Positions 1 through 12,870 of a stretch of DNA of 64,000 nucleotides are shown piece after piece (the stretch's first letter is position 1; each line of letters starts with the position of its first letter). The position numbers and the translations under genes are program-made. Source of the DNA: Aurantiochytrium sp. KH105. Its lineage: Eukaryota; Sar; Bigyra; Thraustochytrida; Thraustochytriidae. Below the pieces are notes generated by a model. It was not told the DNA's origin. It saw nothing but the letters and a program-made list of their open reading frames with translations, and searched no databases. The DNA lies in assembly GCA_003116975.1 (NCBI GenBank), contig BGKB01000049.1, positions 124,001 through 188,000 of the forward strand. The letters run 5' to 3'.

Positions 1-1779
1 GCCGTGAGCGTGCTGCGCATTAGTCTTGACTCGAGCAGTCTGCCACGTTCATGGTACGGCCCCCGCGGCTCCATCGGGACACTGCCTTCCTCGCGAGGGG
101 CGACCGACGCGAACGGAAAATCATACGAGCGTCATATTTTCATCATGACGCGAGGAACGCGAGGCGATGTCCAGCCCTTTGTGGCTCTCGCGTGCGCGCT
201 GGCCAACAACTTTAACTGGCGCGTTACCATTTGCACTGAGTTGCGCTACAAATCGTTTGTAGAGTCCCACACGGCCACGCTGGAGCGGGGCGCCGTCCAG
301 TTTTGCGTTTCGGGCGGCGACACGCAACGTCGCGTCGACAGCAAAGTTGCGCGCTGGGCCATACAGCGTAATTCGACCTCGATGCAGCACGTCATGATGG
401 CATACTCGGAGGTGGAGTTTTTCGATTCGGAAGCAGCCATCTTTCACCATGTGCGCCGACTCAAGCCAGACTGCCTCATGTTTGGCTTTACTCTCGCGCA
501 CGTGGCCATGATCGTCAGCGAGGCGCTTCAAGTTCCTCTGATTGGCTTGGTACTCCAGCCGACGTGTATTCCCTCCGTTCAATACCCGCCGCTGCATTTC
601 GGCGCAGCGCCTGTGCAGAGCGGACAGAATGTCGTCGCCATGTGTCGCAGCATGGCCAACCACCTTCGCCACGTCAGCCTGACCTCGCTCAAGATCTTGC
701 TCGAAAATCAGCCTTTCACGGGAGGGCTGGCGCGCATGCGGCGTGAGCGTGGCCTCCAGCCGCTTGCGAACCTTTCACTGCGTACGCTCTGGGACACCCT
801 CCAGGGCAACGCGTGGATGCAGCTACAAGAGAAAAAGGTCCCGCTCATTGTTCCCGTGAATCAGGTTGCCTTTGGCGGCAAACCCGCGGATTGGTCGGCC
901 TCTTCGACTGTGCTCACCAACTACATTCTTTTGCGTGGACAGACGGTCCCAGACCTCGATGCCGATCTCTCTGATTTCATCAAGACTGCCCGCGCTCGCA
1001 ACAACAAAGTCATCGTTCTCGCTTTTAGCTCGATGCCCGTCGAACGAGCGAAGATTCTCGAGGTTGCGGATTTGCTTGTTTCCCAGTGCTCTCACGAAGT
1101 TGCCATTGTAGCACTAATGGGCGACCACGCCTTTCATCCCGAGGGATTCTCGCACGATTGCCCGCAGGAGCGCCGCATCCTCGAGCTTGCGGCAAAGGGT
1201 CGCATTCTCTGTCTGCGCGGCGCTCCCTACGACCGTCTTTTTGCCGAGGTTGACGCCATTGTCACGCACGGTGGCATGGGCGCAACTTCAGAGTGTCTTC
1301 TCGCTGGGGTCCCCGTCATTGTGACGGGCGTTCTACTCTTTGACCAGCGGTTCTGGGGTCGTCGCTGCCACGATCTCGGTATTGGGCCGTATCCAGTGCA
1401 TATCTCCGACTTTCCCAGCGTCTGCGTCGAAATCATTGACCGCGCCGTCGCGGACGACTCTTCATGGCGGGGGAATGCCAAGGATCTCGCGCACCGGATC
1501 AAGGACTCGTTACGCAATGACCCCAGCGGAAGCAACCTCAATGCTGCATGCGTTCATGCCATGGTCCGCTACGCCCCGGTTTTCTCGCATGATGGGTCGC
1601 GTTCCATGTACAAATTCTACAGAGACCGCCGCGTCCCAGGCTCTATGCGAGCTCGCATTATGGGAATGGACAATTTTGTCGTGCGGGCGCTTCAGCAAAC
1701 CGTTTCCACATTTTATGGCGTCGTCCACTATAGTCTCTACACCGCCACCTACGTGCGCTCTAAGATTTTCCGCATGTAG
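1..1779 (+). CDS. Sterol 3-beta-glucosyltransferase-like UDP-glycosyltransferase (5' partial)
   Basis: The frame is open to the first base of the window, so the 5' end lies outside; 592 codons before the stop are visible. Near residue 50 it carries GTRGDVQPF, the N-terminal signature of sterol glucosyltransferases (UGT51/UGT80 class, GT1 family). Near residue 420 it has THGGMGATSE, then AGVP and DQRFWGRR, matching the C-terminal nucleotide-sugar binding motif of the same class. The family transfers glucose from UDP-glucose to the 3-hydroxyl of membrane sterols, usually at the cytosolic face of membranes. No PH or GRAM domain is visible in the part present, though fungal homologues carry them upstream. 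Substrate is inferred from the family; a different lipid acceptor is possible. An ATG sits just before GTRGDV but is too close to the motif to be a convincing start. Confidence 0.82.
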   Translation, partial: AVSVLRISLDSSSLPRSWYGPRGSIGTLPSSRGATDANGKSYERHIFIMTRGTRGDVQPFVALACALANNFNWRVTICTELRYKSFVESHTATLERGAVQFCVSGGDTQRRVDSKVARWAIQRNSTSMQHVMMAYSEVEFFDSEAAIFHHVRRLKPDCLMFGFTLAHVAMIVSEALQVPLIGLVLQPTCIPSVQYPPLHFGAAPVQSGQNVVAMCRSMANHLRHVSLTSLKILLENQPFTGGLARMRRERGLQPLANLSLRTLWDTLQGNAWMQLQEKKVPLIVPVNQVAFGGKPADWSASSTVLTNYILLRGQTVPDLDADLSDFIKTARARNNKVIVLAFSSMPVERAKILEVADLLVSQCSHEVAIVALMGDHAFHPEGFSHDCPQERRILELAAKGRILCLRGAPYDRLFAEVDAIVTHGGMGATSECLLAGVPVIVTGVLLFDQRFWGRRCHDLGIGPYPVHISDFPSVCVEIIDRAVADDSSWRGNAKDLAHRIKDSLRNDPSGSNLNAACVHAMVRYAPVFSHDGSRSMYKFYRDRRVPGSMRARIMGMDNFVVRALQQTVSTFYGVVHYSLYTATYVRSKIFRM

Positions 1780-1842
1780 ATTTGTGCCTGCATATAAACA
1801 AAATATCTGATTATGATTATGATTGACTACGAGGTACTGACG

Positions 1843-2040
1843 AGAGCAACGATAAAGGAGAGATGGACATTTTGCGTCTTGTGCAACAAGTTGCGTTCTT
1901 TGTCATGACGGTCTGCGAGTGCTCGACGAAAGCAACGATTAAAAGGAGAGATGGACAATTTTGCGTCTTGTGCAACAAGTTGCTTTCTTTGGCAACAAAT
2001 TGCGTTTTTTGTCAAAAGGGTCTGCGGGTGCTCGACCAGA
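1843..2040. repeat. Imperfect direct duplication, about 85-105 bp units
   Basis: Two consecutive units share GGAGAGATGGACA, TTTTGCGTCTTGTGCAACAA and GGTCTGCG-GTGCTCGAC. The first runs from about 1843 to 1926 and the second from about 1927 to 2040. The second is longer because the segment with CAACAAGTTGC is partly repeated inside it (CAACAAATTGCG). No coding function is apparent. Confidence 0.75.
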
Positions 2041-2332
2041 GTGAGAAAGTCAAAATACCCTGCGGGGACTAAGAATACGCCACCTAAAGTGCTTTTGTTG
2101 ATGTTGAGACTCATGGGACTTGTCTCGCCACGAATGGAGCCGCTCATTTGTAAGGGAAACCTTGCCGAGGCACGCAACCCTTGTGAACGCCACCCATGAG
2201 GGAGGCCATCTGCGGAATGACATTTGTATAGGAGACACCAGCGCAAAGGGTGGGGCGCGCATCGTAGCTTGCGTGAGCTGGGCGTTATGTCTTTGTTTTG
2301 TCATTTCTCGTGTGTGTTTGACGCAAAAGAAT

Positions 2333-2666
2333 CTTTGCTGATGAGACACTGCACTGCACTGACACGTGAAGACGGACCTTCTTCGTTCCGTCTTGGTGCA
2401 TGTGCATCGCACACCACGAGACAGGATTACAACGAAGCCAACACAGAAAACACGCACTCGGTCGTGCGTATCCCATGTATTCCTCACAGAAAGAAACCAA
2501 GCATCCTTTTCGTCCCGTCGCAAACCTTGGCAAGTATCACGAACCTCGGCAAGTGTCGCGAGAAGGCGCAACGATGAGCGCGATGCACACGCGCCAGGAG
2601 TGGAACGAAGAAGGTCCGTCTCCTCGTGCCAGTGCAGCGCAGGAGTGTCCCAGTGCAGCAGCAAAA
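2333..2666. repeat. Imperfect inverted repeat (arms 2333-2410 and 2580-2666)
   Basis: The arms share a perfect 19-bp inverted core: GACGGACCTTCTTCGTTCC at 2371-2389 and its complement at 2602-2620. Further matches lie on both sides: TGTGCATCGC at 2401-2410 pairs with 2580-2589, and TTTGCTG near 2334 pairs with CAGCAGCAAA near 2655-2664. The spacer is about 170 bp. It could be a foldback/MITE-like insertion or a transcribed hairpin in the MFS leader. I see no obvious target-site duplication. Confidence 0.75.
2523..2560. repeat. 19-bp tandem pair
   Basis: Two adjacent 19-bp copies, AACCTTGGCAAGTATCACG and AACCTCGGCAAGTGTCGCG, differ at three positions. They lie inside the spacer of the inverted repeat upstream of the MFS gene. 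Confidence 0.7.
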
Positions 2667-2767
2667 CACCCCTTTCCCGAAGTGCACGTGCCACCTGCCT
2701 GCCTGCCGCCTGGCCGGAGCCGGTCAGAGCGAGAAAGGCGCGACGGCGCGGCGTGCGGCCGGCGCTG

Positions 2768-4573
2768 ATGCTCGGCGGCAACGAGCTGGCGCGCCGACGC
2801 AGGTCTGGGGAGCTGGCCAGGACCTACTTCGGCAGCAGCAGCAGCAGCGGCGGCAGCGGCGGCGGCGGGATGAGCGGCGCGTCCGGCGAAGCAGCGGTTG
2901 AGATGGCGGAGGCGCAGACCGCCGACGCAGCGGGAGCAGCTCGGTCGCCGACGAGCGCGGGCCCCAGCAAGCTCGAGGCAGGCGAGGCCGCGGGCGAGGA
3001 CTACGGAGTCGACGAGGATGGCCTGCCACACATGTGCTCGAACGATGAAGAGCGGATGAAGCTGGTCGACGCAGCTTTTGACGAGATTGGGATCGGCCGC
3101 TATCACGCGGCCATCTTCGTGTCGGCTTCGCTGGGGTTCTTTGTTGAGGCTGCAGAGATGAGCATTCTGCCGCTACTGATTGCCAAATTCTCTCAAGAAT
3201 GGGAAGTGACAGACCATGACCTCTCGATGCTTCCAAGCGTGACGGCCATCGGCATGGTGACGGGGACCTTGATCTTTGGCAGACTCTCCGACCTCGTCGG
3301 TCGTAAAGTCGTTTACCATACGAGTCTAAGCCTATGCGTGGTCTTTGGGTACATTTCGTCGTTCACGACGAACATCCAGGTCTTTGCCGCGACGCGCATG
3401 TTTATGGGTTTTGGGTACGGAGGAAACTTGGTCTCGGCGGCGACGCTGCTGCTGGAGAGTATTCCTACGGCGTACCGAGGTCTTTTCTCTGCGTTGACGA
3501 CGTTTTCCTTTACCTTTGGCGGCATTTTCATCTCCTTCTTTTCGTATCTTTTGATGGACGCCTGGGGCTGGGAGAGCATCGTGCGAACCACATCATTGCT
3601 CGGTCTGCCAGTGTGCATCTTTCTCTTTTTCATGCCCGGGTCGGTGCGCTTTTATATAATGAACAAACGTTACGAAAACGCCATTGGCGTGGTGGAGCGC
3701 ATCGCCAAGGTAAATGGCAAGCCAATGCCACGAATCTTTACGCTTGCACGTTTGCGAGGCATTGAGGATGCCGCAGCGGGTGCCATGTCTTCACCAACAG
3801 GGGAGACTATTTCTGCACGAAAATCCTGCGTCTCATATATGGGATTGATGACGATTCTCGATTCTCGTGTGCTGCGCATTCTCCTGCCGCTCATGACCAT
3901 TTGGTTTCTCAACAGCTTTGCCTACGCTCTCTTCTCCTTTTTGCCGCTTGAGCTCAATAAACGCTTTGGTGACGTGGACAAGGCGCCGTACAAGATATCG
4001 ATGGCGCTAAGCGTTGGCGGTTTTATCGGTTCTCTGGCAGTGACTTTTTTGTCAACGCGAATGAAACGCCTCTCGGAGCTGAGGCTCGGTCTCACGCTTG
4101 TGGCCGCCTCGACCATGGTCATCAGCCAAATAACGAGCTCTTTCTTGGTAGTCTGTGCGGTGCTCATGGTCAGTCATACGGGCGTCTCCATAATTTACCA
4201 TGCTCTGTACACGTACACTCCTGAGACGTTTCCCACATCTGTGCGTGTGACCGCGTTTAGCGCGTGTCATTTGAGTCACCGTCTGGCGCCGATCATTGCG
4301 CCCTTTGGTGTGACGGCACTCACGTCTCGATCATTCACACTTGCGGCCGTGTGTTATGCGTCGCTTTGGTTTGTAGCCGCGGGTGTCTCGCTCACTCTCC
4401 ACCGCGAGACCCTCAACCAGCCCATGGTCGAGTCGCTCGACGAGTTCAGTGATGGGCAGACAGGCTCGCATCGATACGAACATGTTCGCAACAGTGGTAC
4501 TGTTGTTGCAGAAGATACGCCATTGACTACGCCGTCCGGTCAAGTCAGGACAACTTCTTTGGCGAACCAATAA
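2768..4573 (+). CDS. MFS transporter, SV2/SLC22-like
   Basis: A 601-residue single-exon protein from the first in-frame ATG; an alternative ATG lies at 2870 after a Ser/Gly-rich run. The N-terminal ~100 residues are cytosolic-looking, Ser/Gly/Ala-rich and acidic. About twelve hydrophobic helices follow. The loop between helices 2 and 3 holds GRLSDLVGRK, the canonical major facilitator motif A. The C-terminal half has YTPETFPTSVRVTAF, which matches the conserved YTPE-YPT-R segment of the SV2/SLC22 branch. Members move organic ions, phosphate or metabolites across the plasma membrane or vesicles; the substrate cannot be read here. The C-terminal ~50 residues are polar and disordered. The upstream region carries an unusual inverted repeat that may be transcribed. 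Confidence 0.88.
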   Translation: MLGGNELARRRRSGELARTYFGSSSSSGGSGGGGMSGASGEAAVEMAEAQTADAAGAARSPTSAGPSKLEAGEAAGEDYGVDEDGLPHMCSNDEERMKLVDAAFDEIGIGRYHAAIFVSASLGFFVEAAEMSILPLLIAKFSQEWEVTDHDLSMLPSVTAIGMVTGTLIFGRLSDLVGRKVVYHTSLSLCVVFGYISSFTTNIQVFAATRMFMGFGYGGNLVSAATLLLESIPTAYRGLFSALTTFSFTFGGIFISFFSYLLMDAWGWESIVRTTSLLGLPVCIFLFFMPGSVRFYIMNKRYENAIGVVERIAKVNGKPMPRIFTLARLRGIEDAAAGAMSSPTGETISARKSCVSYMGLMTILDSRVLRILLPLMTIWFLNSFAYALFSFLPLELNKRFGDVDKAPYKISMALSVGGFIGSLAVTFLSTRMKRLSELRLGLTLVAASTMVISQITSSFLVVCAVLMVSHTGVSIIYHALYTYTPETFPTSVRVTAFSACHLSHRLAPIIAPFGVTALTSRSFTLAAVCYASLWFVAAGVSLTLHRETLNQPMVESLDEFSDGQTGSHRYEHVRNSGTVVAEDTPLTTPSGQVRTTSLANQ

Positions 4574-7923
<3,350 letters not shown>

Positions 7924-8135
7924 ACAGGAAACGGAGAAGCTGGCTAGATAACAAAGAGAGATTATACTACCATCATTACCAAGAGCCAAGAGTGGGTTCT
8001 CCTTGTCGACTACACAAGTGCATCAGAGTCTTTGTTGATGATGGTGCTTAATGCTCTCACGAATTGGGAAAACGAAACAGTTTCAACGCAAGGTGAACAT
8101 GTCTTTCTATGTAGTAGTACGATCCAGGTTTCCTT

Positions 8136-10601
8136 TCATTTGGCTTTCAACTTCGGAGCAAGGTTGGAGTCCATAAAGTTGAAAAGCGCTTTGTGCTCAC
8201 CAACGTTAAGCCTTGTCCGCTTCTTGGCGCGAGCTGCTGGCTTTTTCGCGGCTTCGCCCTTGTTCGCACGCGTTCGCTTGGACGCAGCCGCCTTTGTGGT
8301 TTGGCGGCGTTGCGTTGGAACATTCTCCTCATTCTCGTCCTCAGAGTCATCTTCTTGCACAAAGCGGCGAGAACGCGAAGTCTGGCGCGTCTTGGCGGGC
8401 ACGGGGCTGGGACTTGGCGCCGCAGCAAAATCCTCGTCCAATAGTTCGTTGTCTGCCTCGTCTTCCTGCTCTTTGTCCTCCTTGCCGACTTGCGAATGAT
8501 CTGCGCGTGAGGCACTTGTCAATGAAGAAGACGCATGGTCCTCTTCTTCTTCAGTAACGGCAGTCTTTTTCCGAGTGGCTCGAGCGGGCCGCCTTCGTGC
8601 TGGGGTCGCGACTAAGTTCTCATCCTCGCTCTCTTGCTCTTTGGCGTCTGCTTCAGCAATCTCCATGGCGGCCTTTTTCGCGGCAGCCCGTGTTGGGCGC
8701 CTCTTTTTTGGTGTTGGTGACGTTGTATTGGCTGATTCTCTTGCCTCATTATCATCCTCGTCGATGCGAGCAGCCGCGAGCTTGCTCGCTTCTCCTCTTC
8801 GTGTCTTCTTCTTGGGCGTGGGTGTTTTCTTCGCGGCGCGAGTGTGAGGCGGCGATGATTGCGTGAGTTCATCGTTCTCGTCGTCCTCGAGCTGATCGTT
8901 TTTCGCAACATCCATTTTCGCAGTCTCACGCTTGGAGAGTTTTCTTCGCAGTATAGGTGTGCTTGTTGCGCTTGCGTTGTCGAGCATGTCTTCGTCATCC
9001 TCTGCAGCACGGAGCAATTTGGGGCTCTCTTTGCCGGTGTCGTCCTTTTTCGTGGCCGCGCGCGTGGGCCGCTTCTTGGTAGGTATGGGCGATTGAATTG
9101 GAGATGGGCTCGCTTCGTGAACGCTGTTGGAATCCTCGTCATCAGACGAAACCTCGACATCCATGAGTTTAGTCGCGGGAGAAGTGTGCCTCGTCCTCTT
9201 TGGTGGTGAAGGTGTCTTTTCTCTCGATTCCGTTTGGGGAAAAGCTGTTTCTGCGTCGACCTTCTTACGAGGTGCACATTTCTTCTTGGGTGTGGGCGTC
9301 TTGCTTGAGGCTGGAGCTTCAGAAGGCTTGAATACATTCTCTTCTTTCGTCTCCTCGGTCTCAGATTCTCTGGCAACATCATTTTGAGCGCCACGTTTTA
9401 TGGGCGTTCTCGTGCCAGCGATTGTAGACTTGCGTTCTTGCTCGTTTGACTCGTCCAGAGCACCATCTTCATTGATTGTCTGCTTGGATTTTTTCGCAGC
9501 TGCGCGGGAAGCGCGCTTGACTTCTTTGCTAGAGGGGCTGACAGGATTTGCAAGGGCCTTGGAGCGATTGGGTCGCGTCTTTGGTGCTAACTTTTTAGCT
9601 TTGGGGCTCTCCTGAACCTCCACTGCAGCTTCGTCGTCTTGGGAGTGGGTCTCATCGTCGCGAGGAGGGGATGCGGGCAAGACCCGATCTTGATCGCGCT
9701 CTGGCGTTGCATCGACGGCGCTTGAAGCAACGGACTCTTGATCGGCAGACATGTCGCGATCCGCAAGCCCCTGTGCACGGACCACCGAGTCCTCGGCCGG
9801 GGCCGTGCGCTCTGGTGGAGGTGCAGCAACTTGTTGTTGTTGTTGTTGTTGGCGTTTCATCATGGCCTCGATATTTTCGGTAATGGAGCGTTGATGTTCT
9901 GCGAGGATCTGGGCAATCGTGGGCTGCTGCTGTTCCAGGTCTCCAATTTCCTTGCGAGCCTTTTCGAGCTCGCTCGTGAGTCCTGCGGCATGTTCGCGTG
10001 CGGCCGTAAGCTGCGTCGAAAGATGGTTGCGGTCGTCCTGGGCCTTGTTGGCGGCCATGACCGCCTCTTCGACGGAGCGGACGAGCGCGCGTGCCCTGGC
10101 TGCGATGGTGTCGCGTTGCTGAAGTGCATGCCGGAGAGCCTGCGAGAGACATTGCTCATGCCTCTTGGCCTTGTGTTCTTCCAAGGCTTTTTCGCACGCC
10201 TGAATCCGCAACGCACGATTATCTTCACGGAGAGCCGACGCCGTGGCCAGAGCTGCGCAGGCATCGGCGCGAGCTTCGGCCTGTTTGCGTTTCGTCGTTT
10301 GCAATTCGGCCAGGACTTGATTGTTTTCGTCTCGTGCAAGCTGCCATCGCGCCGAAGCAACAATTCCCTTTTGCTCCTTTTCAAGGACGAGACTTTCGAG
10401 GTCCTTGACGCGATCTTGCAGCTCTTGCACCTGCGTTTGCGCGCGGGCCTCGCCCCCGCGCGCGTGCGCGAGTTCCGTGCGTAGTTTCTGGGCCTGCTCG
10501 AAGAGCGTGGGGTCCGCGAGCAGTTCTGCCTCCTTGAGCGCGGCCTTGACGGTCTCGAGCTCCTCTTGGAGGGCTGCATCGGCGTCGGCATTTGCCGTCA
10601 T
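8136..10601 (-). CDS. Coiled-coil nuclear protein with repeated basic AT-hook-like motifs
   Basis: An 821-residue protein from the first in-frame ATG at 10601. The first ~260 residues have a heptad-rich, alanine/glutamate/leucine composition typical of a long coiled coil, ending at a short Q run. The remaining ~550 residues are predicted disordered. Acidic, serine-rich patches alternate with recurrent basic motifs: KKRPTRAATKK, KKRRPTRAAAKKA, RRRPARATRKK and RRQTTKAAASKR. The alternating (K/R)RPxRA pattern resembles AT-hook or nuclear-localisation repeats, so DNA or chromatin binding in the nucleus is the likely role. SP and TP sites flank several repeats and could be phosphorylated. I do not recognise a named family. 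It runs convergently to CDC48 (212 bp between stops) and diverges from the J-protein gene. Confidence 0.75.
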   Translation of the reverse strand: MTANADADAALQEELETVKAALKEAELLADPTLFEQAQKLRTELAHARGGEARAQTQVQELQDRVKDLESLVLEKEQKGIVASARWQLARDENNQVLAELQTTKRKQAEARADACAALATASALREDNRALRIQACEKALEEHKAKRHEQCLSQALRHALQQRDTIAARARALVRSVEEAVMAANKAQDDRNHLSTQLTAAREHAAGLTSELEKARKEIGDLEQQQPTIAQILAEHQRSITENIEAMMKRQQQQQQQVAAPPPERTAPAEDSVVRAQGLADRDMSADQESVASSAVDATPERDQDRVLPASPPRDDETHSQDDEAAVEVQESPKAKKLAPKTRPNRSKALANPVSPSSKEVKRASRAAAKKSKQTINEDGALDESNEQERKSTIAGTRTPIKRGAQNDVARESETEETKEENVFKPSEAPASSKTPTPKKKCAPRKKVDAETAFPQTESREKTPSPPKRTRHTSPATKLMDVEVSSDDEDSNSVHEASPSPIQSPIPTKKRPTRAATKKDDTGKESPKLLRAAEDDEDMLDNASATSTPILRRKLSKRETAKMDVAKNDQLEDDENDELTQSSPPHTRAAKKTPTPKKKTRRGEASKLAAARIDEDDNEARESANTTSPTPKKRRPTRAAAKKAAMEIAEADAKEQESEDENLVATPARRRPARATRKKTAVTEEEEDHASSSLTSASRADHSQVGKEDKEQEDEADNELLDEDFAAAPSPSPVPAKTRQTSRSRRFVQEDDSEDENEENVPTQRRQTTKAAASKRTRANKGEAAKKPAARAKKRTRLNVGEHKALFNFMDSNLAPKLKAK

Positions 10602-11364
10602 CTTTGCCGCCTTGCGCACCGGTCTGCGCGTCCGCAGAAGCGAGTCTCCGCGCAGCCCTGCGCACCCGTGCGCCCGCCCGTCGTTTTCTTCCCCGTTTGG
10701 AGAGACGACGTTTGCTCGGTCTGGTCTGCTCTTCGAGTTGGTTGTCTCGGTTCGAGTTGCAACCGCCGCGAAGAGGCCTATCTACTTAGACCGCTTATGT
10801 GCCTTGCGAGAGAGAGTCCGGCGGGTTGCGAGGCGAGCGGAGGCATTGCATTGCGTGCGGGTGTTTCCAAAGAGCGTTGACGAGTTCCGGGGGACGAGAG
10901 CGAAGGGCTACGAGTTGAAGAAAATGTAATGCTTTTTGCCGCGAAGAGTGTTGCCACGAAAAGTGTTGCGGTTCTTTTTTGTGAGGAGCGCATTCGTTCA
11001 TGCGAGAGTTGAAGCGGTTGCGTCGTATATCGCGCTTTTACACGATGCATGACGAGATCAGCGTTGGCCTTGTCATAATAACTTTTCGTACGATTCGTGA
11101 GAAAGGAGTTTGCCTTGGTCTTGGCTTCCCTGTCGATACTTTTTTGTTTGTCAAAATACAAGGGATTGCCATGACACTTTGATGAGACATTTAAGATTTC
11201 TTGAGCAAGCTTTGCGCGCGGAAAGATGTGGTGGCGAGAAAACGACCGTCATCCATTCCCATAGCAATGTCAACATTTCCTGTTCTCGCCCAATTTCCTC
11301 GTGTGTCTGTGTGTCGTAGACGACTGAAAAATCCTAAAGGTGGCAAAATGCAAAAGGAGAACAA
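10602..11364. other. Divergent intergenic region (probable bidirectional promoter)
   Basis: It lies between the starts of the minus-strand coiled-coil gene and the plus-strand J-domain gene. Composition shifts from GC-rich near the coiled-coil gene to more balanced near the J-domain gene. I see no repeat, RNA gene or supported coding segment. Confidence 0.55.
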
Positions 11365-12870
11365 ATGTTGACGAGGCTTGGGCAAGTCGGCCGAAGAAGA
11401 CCGCGCGCCGCGGCGCACGTGTGCGGCGGCACGGGGCGGGGCTTGGCTTCGGGACGGCCAGCATGGCGCAGCGACGCGCGGCGAAGCCACTACGAGGTCT
11501 TAGGAGTCCGAAAGGACGCGAGCATGGGCGAAGTGAAGCTCGCGTACTTTGCCAAGGTCAAGGCCGTTCACCCCGACACGCGCGAAGACGCGAGCGAGAA
11601 CGACAATCACGAGGAATTCCTTGAGCTTGTGGAAGCGTACGAGACGCTCAGCTGCACGCGAAAACGGCGTCTGTACGACTTGCAAGGCGCTTCACGAGGC
11701 GAGAATGATCAGCGGGCAACAGCGACTGCACAGGATACACGGGACCCGCAATCGTCCCCATACGAGCCGTGGAAGCCAGGCTGGGAGTCAAAGGATCTAG
11801 CTTACTTCCGTCGCGGCCTATCACTGTACGAGTCTATTCGCGAAGAGTTTCACGAGGCACTGGCAATGGCACGACTTGGACCACAAGTTCCGGACTTTGA
11901 GTCGGAAGGTCTAGAGACTATGTTTCCATGGGCGTTTGAGGCGGAGGTGCGCTCCGATGCGTCCCATGCTCACGTTTTACAGCTTGTTAGCGGTCGACAG
12001 GCGCTCGGATACGTCGAAACCTCGACGGACCCTCTTTTGCACCTCGCACCAACAGGCGCGCTCGATACGAAAGAAGAGAGCTTTGCACCGACGGACGCAG
12101 ATCTCGATCTTGTATATCAAGGCCGCCACGTTGCCCGTGCTCACAGACGCGGTGATCAGCTCATCATTTTTGGAACGGACATGCATCTTGCAAAGCAAGA
12201 AGAAGAAGGCGGAACTTTTGGTTCCGGCGGCGAGGAAATGCGGCACTTGGCAACCATCTCTCCAAGTGGTTCGTCGGAAGCAGCGGAACGAAGCTTTTTG
12301 CGGTCATTAGGACTGCCCAAGCTGCCGCCGCTGAGTACACGCGTGCCGGACCCTAAACCTTTGGAGAATCCATTTGCACCGAGACTACGTCCACGCTCCT
12401 TTGCTGTGCTGGATGATCGTCTGAGGTCCACGCATCGAATCATGCAGTGGTCGGCCATGGGCGTGGATACCGTGTACTGGTTTCGGGGCGAAAAGCAGCG
12501 TTCTACAATGGTAGGAAAGTTCAATGTGGCAAATTGCGCGATCAAGGTGACGCGAGCATCGCTCCCGAGTCCTAAATTCTGGCTTTTTGAGCCTCGATCC
12601 GAAGCACACACGAGTGGTGCCTGGTATTTTGAGATTGCTCGACCCGAGCTCACGGAAGACCAGATTGCTGTTGCCGCGCAGAATTACCTGCAACGTGCGG
12701 CGCAAGCAGAGTCTGCTTCGGAGGGCGGAAAGGTGGCCCCGCACCTGACGCCAGAGGTGAAAATGAGCTGGGCGATTGAGAAAGCTGCAGCTCAAGTCCG
12801 TCACGAACGCGGGGTCGTGGATCCCCGCGTGGCGATTCTTTTTGCCGCCTTTTCAACGATCGATTCTTGA
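11365..12870 (+). CDS. J-domain (DnaJ/Hsp40-type) protein with an unrecognised C-terminal region
   Basis: A 501-residue protein. The N terminus (1-40) is rich in Arg, Ala and Gly with no acidic residues, consistent with a mitochondrial targeting peptide. Residues 42-107 form a J domain: SHYEVLGVRKD, helix II, HPD at 69-71, and helices III-IV ending near RRRLYDL. J domains stimulate the ATPase of Hsp70 partners. There is no G/F region, zinc-binding region or standard C-terminal peptide-binding domain, so it is a class III J protein. The remaining ~390 residues are mixed alpha/beta-like, with several tryptophans and a repeated-looking FAPxxxRPRSFAVLDD segment; I do not recognise them. The stop codon lies at the edge of a 102-bp duplication. 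Confidence 0.85.
   Translation: MLTRLGQVGRRRPRAAAHVCGGTGRGLASGRPAWRSDARRSHYEVLGVRKDASMGEVKLAYFAKVKAVHPDTREDASENDNHEEFLELVEAYETLSCTRKRRLYDLQGASRGENDQRATATAQDTRDPQSSPYEPWKPGWESKDLAYFRRGLSLYESIREEFHEALAMARLGPQVPDFESEGLETMFPWAFEAEVRSDASHAHVLQLVSGRQALGYVETSTDPLLHLAPTGALDTKEESFAPTDADLDLVYQGRHVARAHRRGDQLIIFGTDMHLAKQEEEGGTFGSGGEEMRHLATISPSGSSEAAERSFLRSLGLPKLPPLSTRVPDPKPLENPFAPRLRPRSFAVLDDRLRSTHRIMQWSAMGVDTVYWFRGEKQRSTMVGKFNVANCAIKVTRASLPSPKFWLFEPRSEAHTSGAWYFEIARPELTEDQIAVAAQNYLQRAAQAESASEGGKVAPHLTPEVKMSWAIEKAAAQVRHERGVVDPRVAILFAAFSTIDS

Larger units (their letters stand above)
1780..2767. other. Intergenic region with a direct duplication and a large inverted repeat
   Basis: No convincing gene lies here. 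The stretch separates the glycosyltransferase stop from the first ATG of the MFS transporter frame. It holds an imperfect direct duplication (about 1843-2040), an imperfect inverted repeat (2333-2410 with 2580-2666) and a 19-bp tandem pair at 2523-2560. The MFS frame stays open upstream to a GTG at 2366, but that part translates to low-complexity, repeat-derived sequence. Confidence 0.7.

Noticed and set aside
2366-2767. In-frame extension of the MFS transporter from a GTG
   Set aside because: GTG is an unlikely eukaryotic start and the sequence is part of the inverted repeat.
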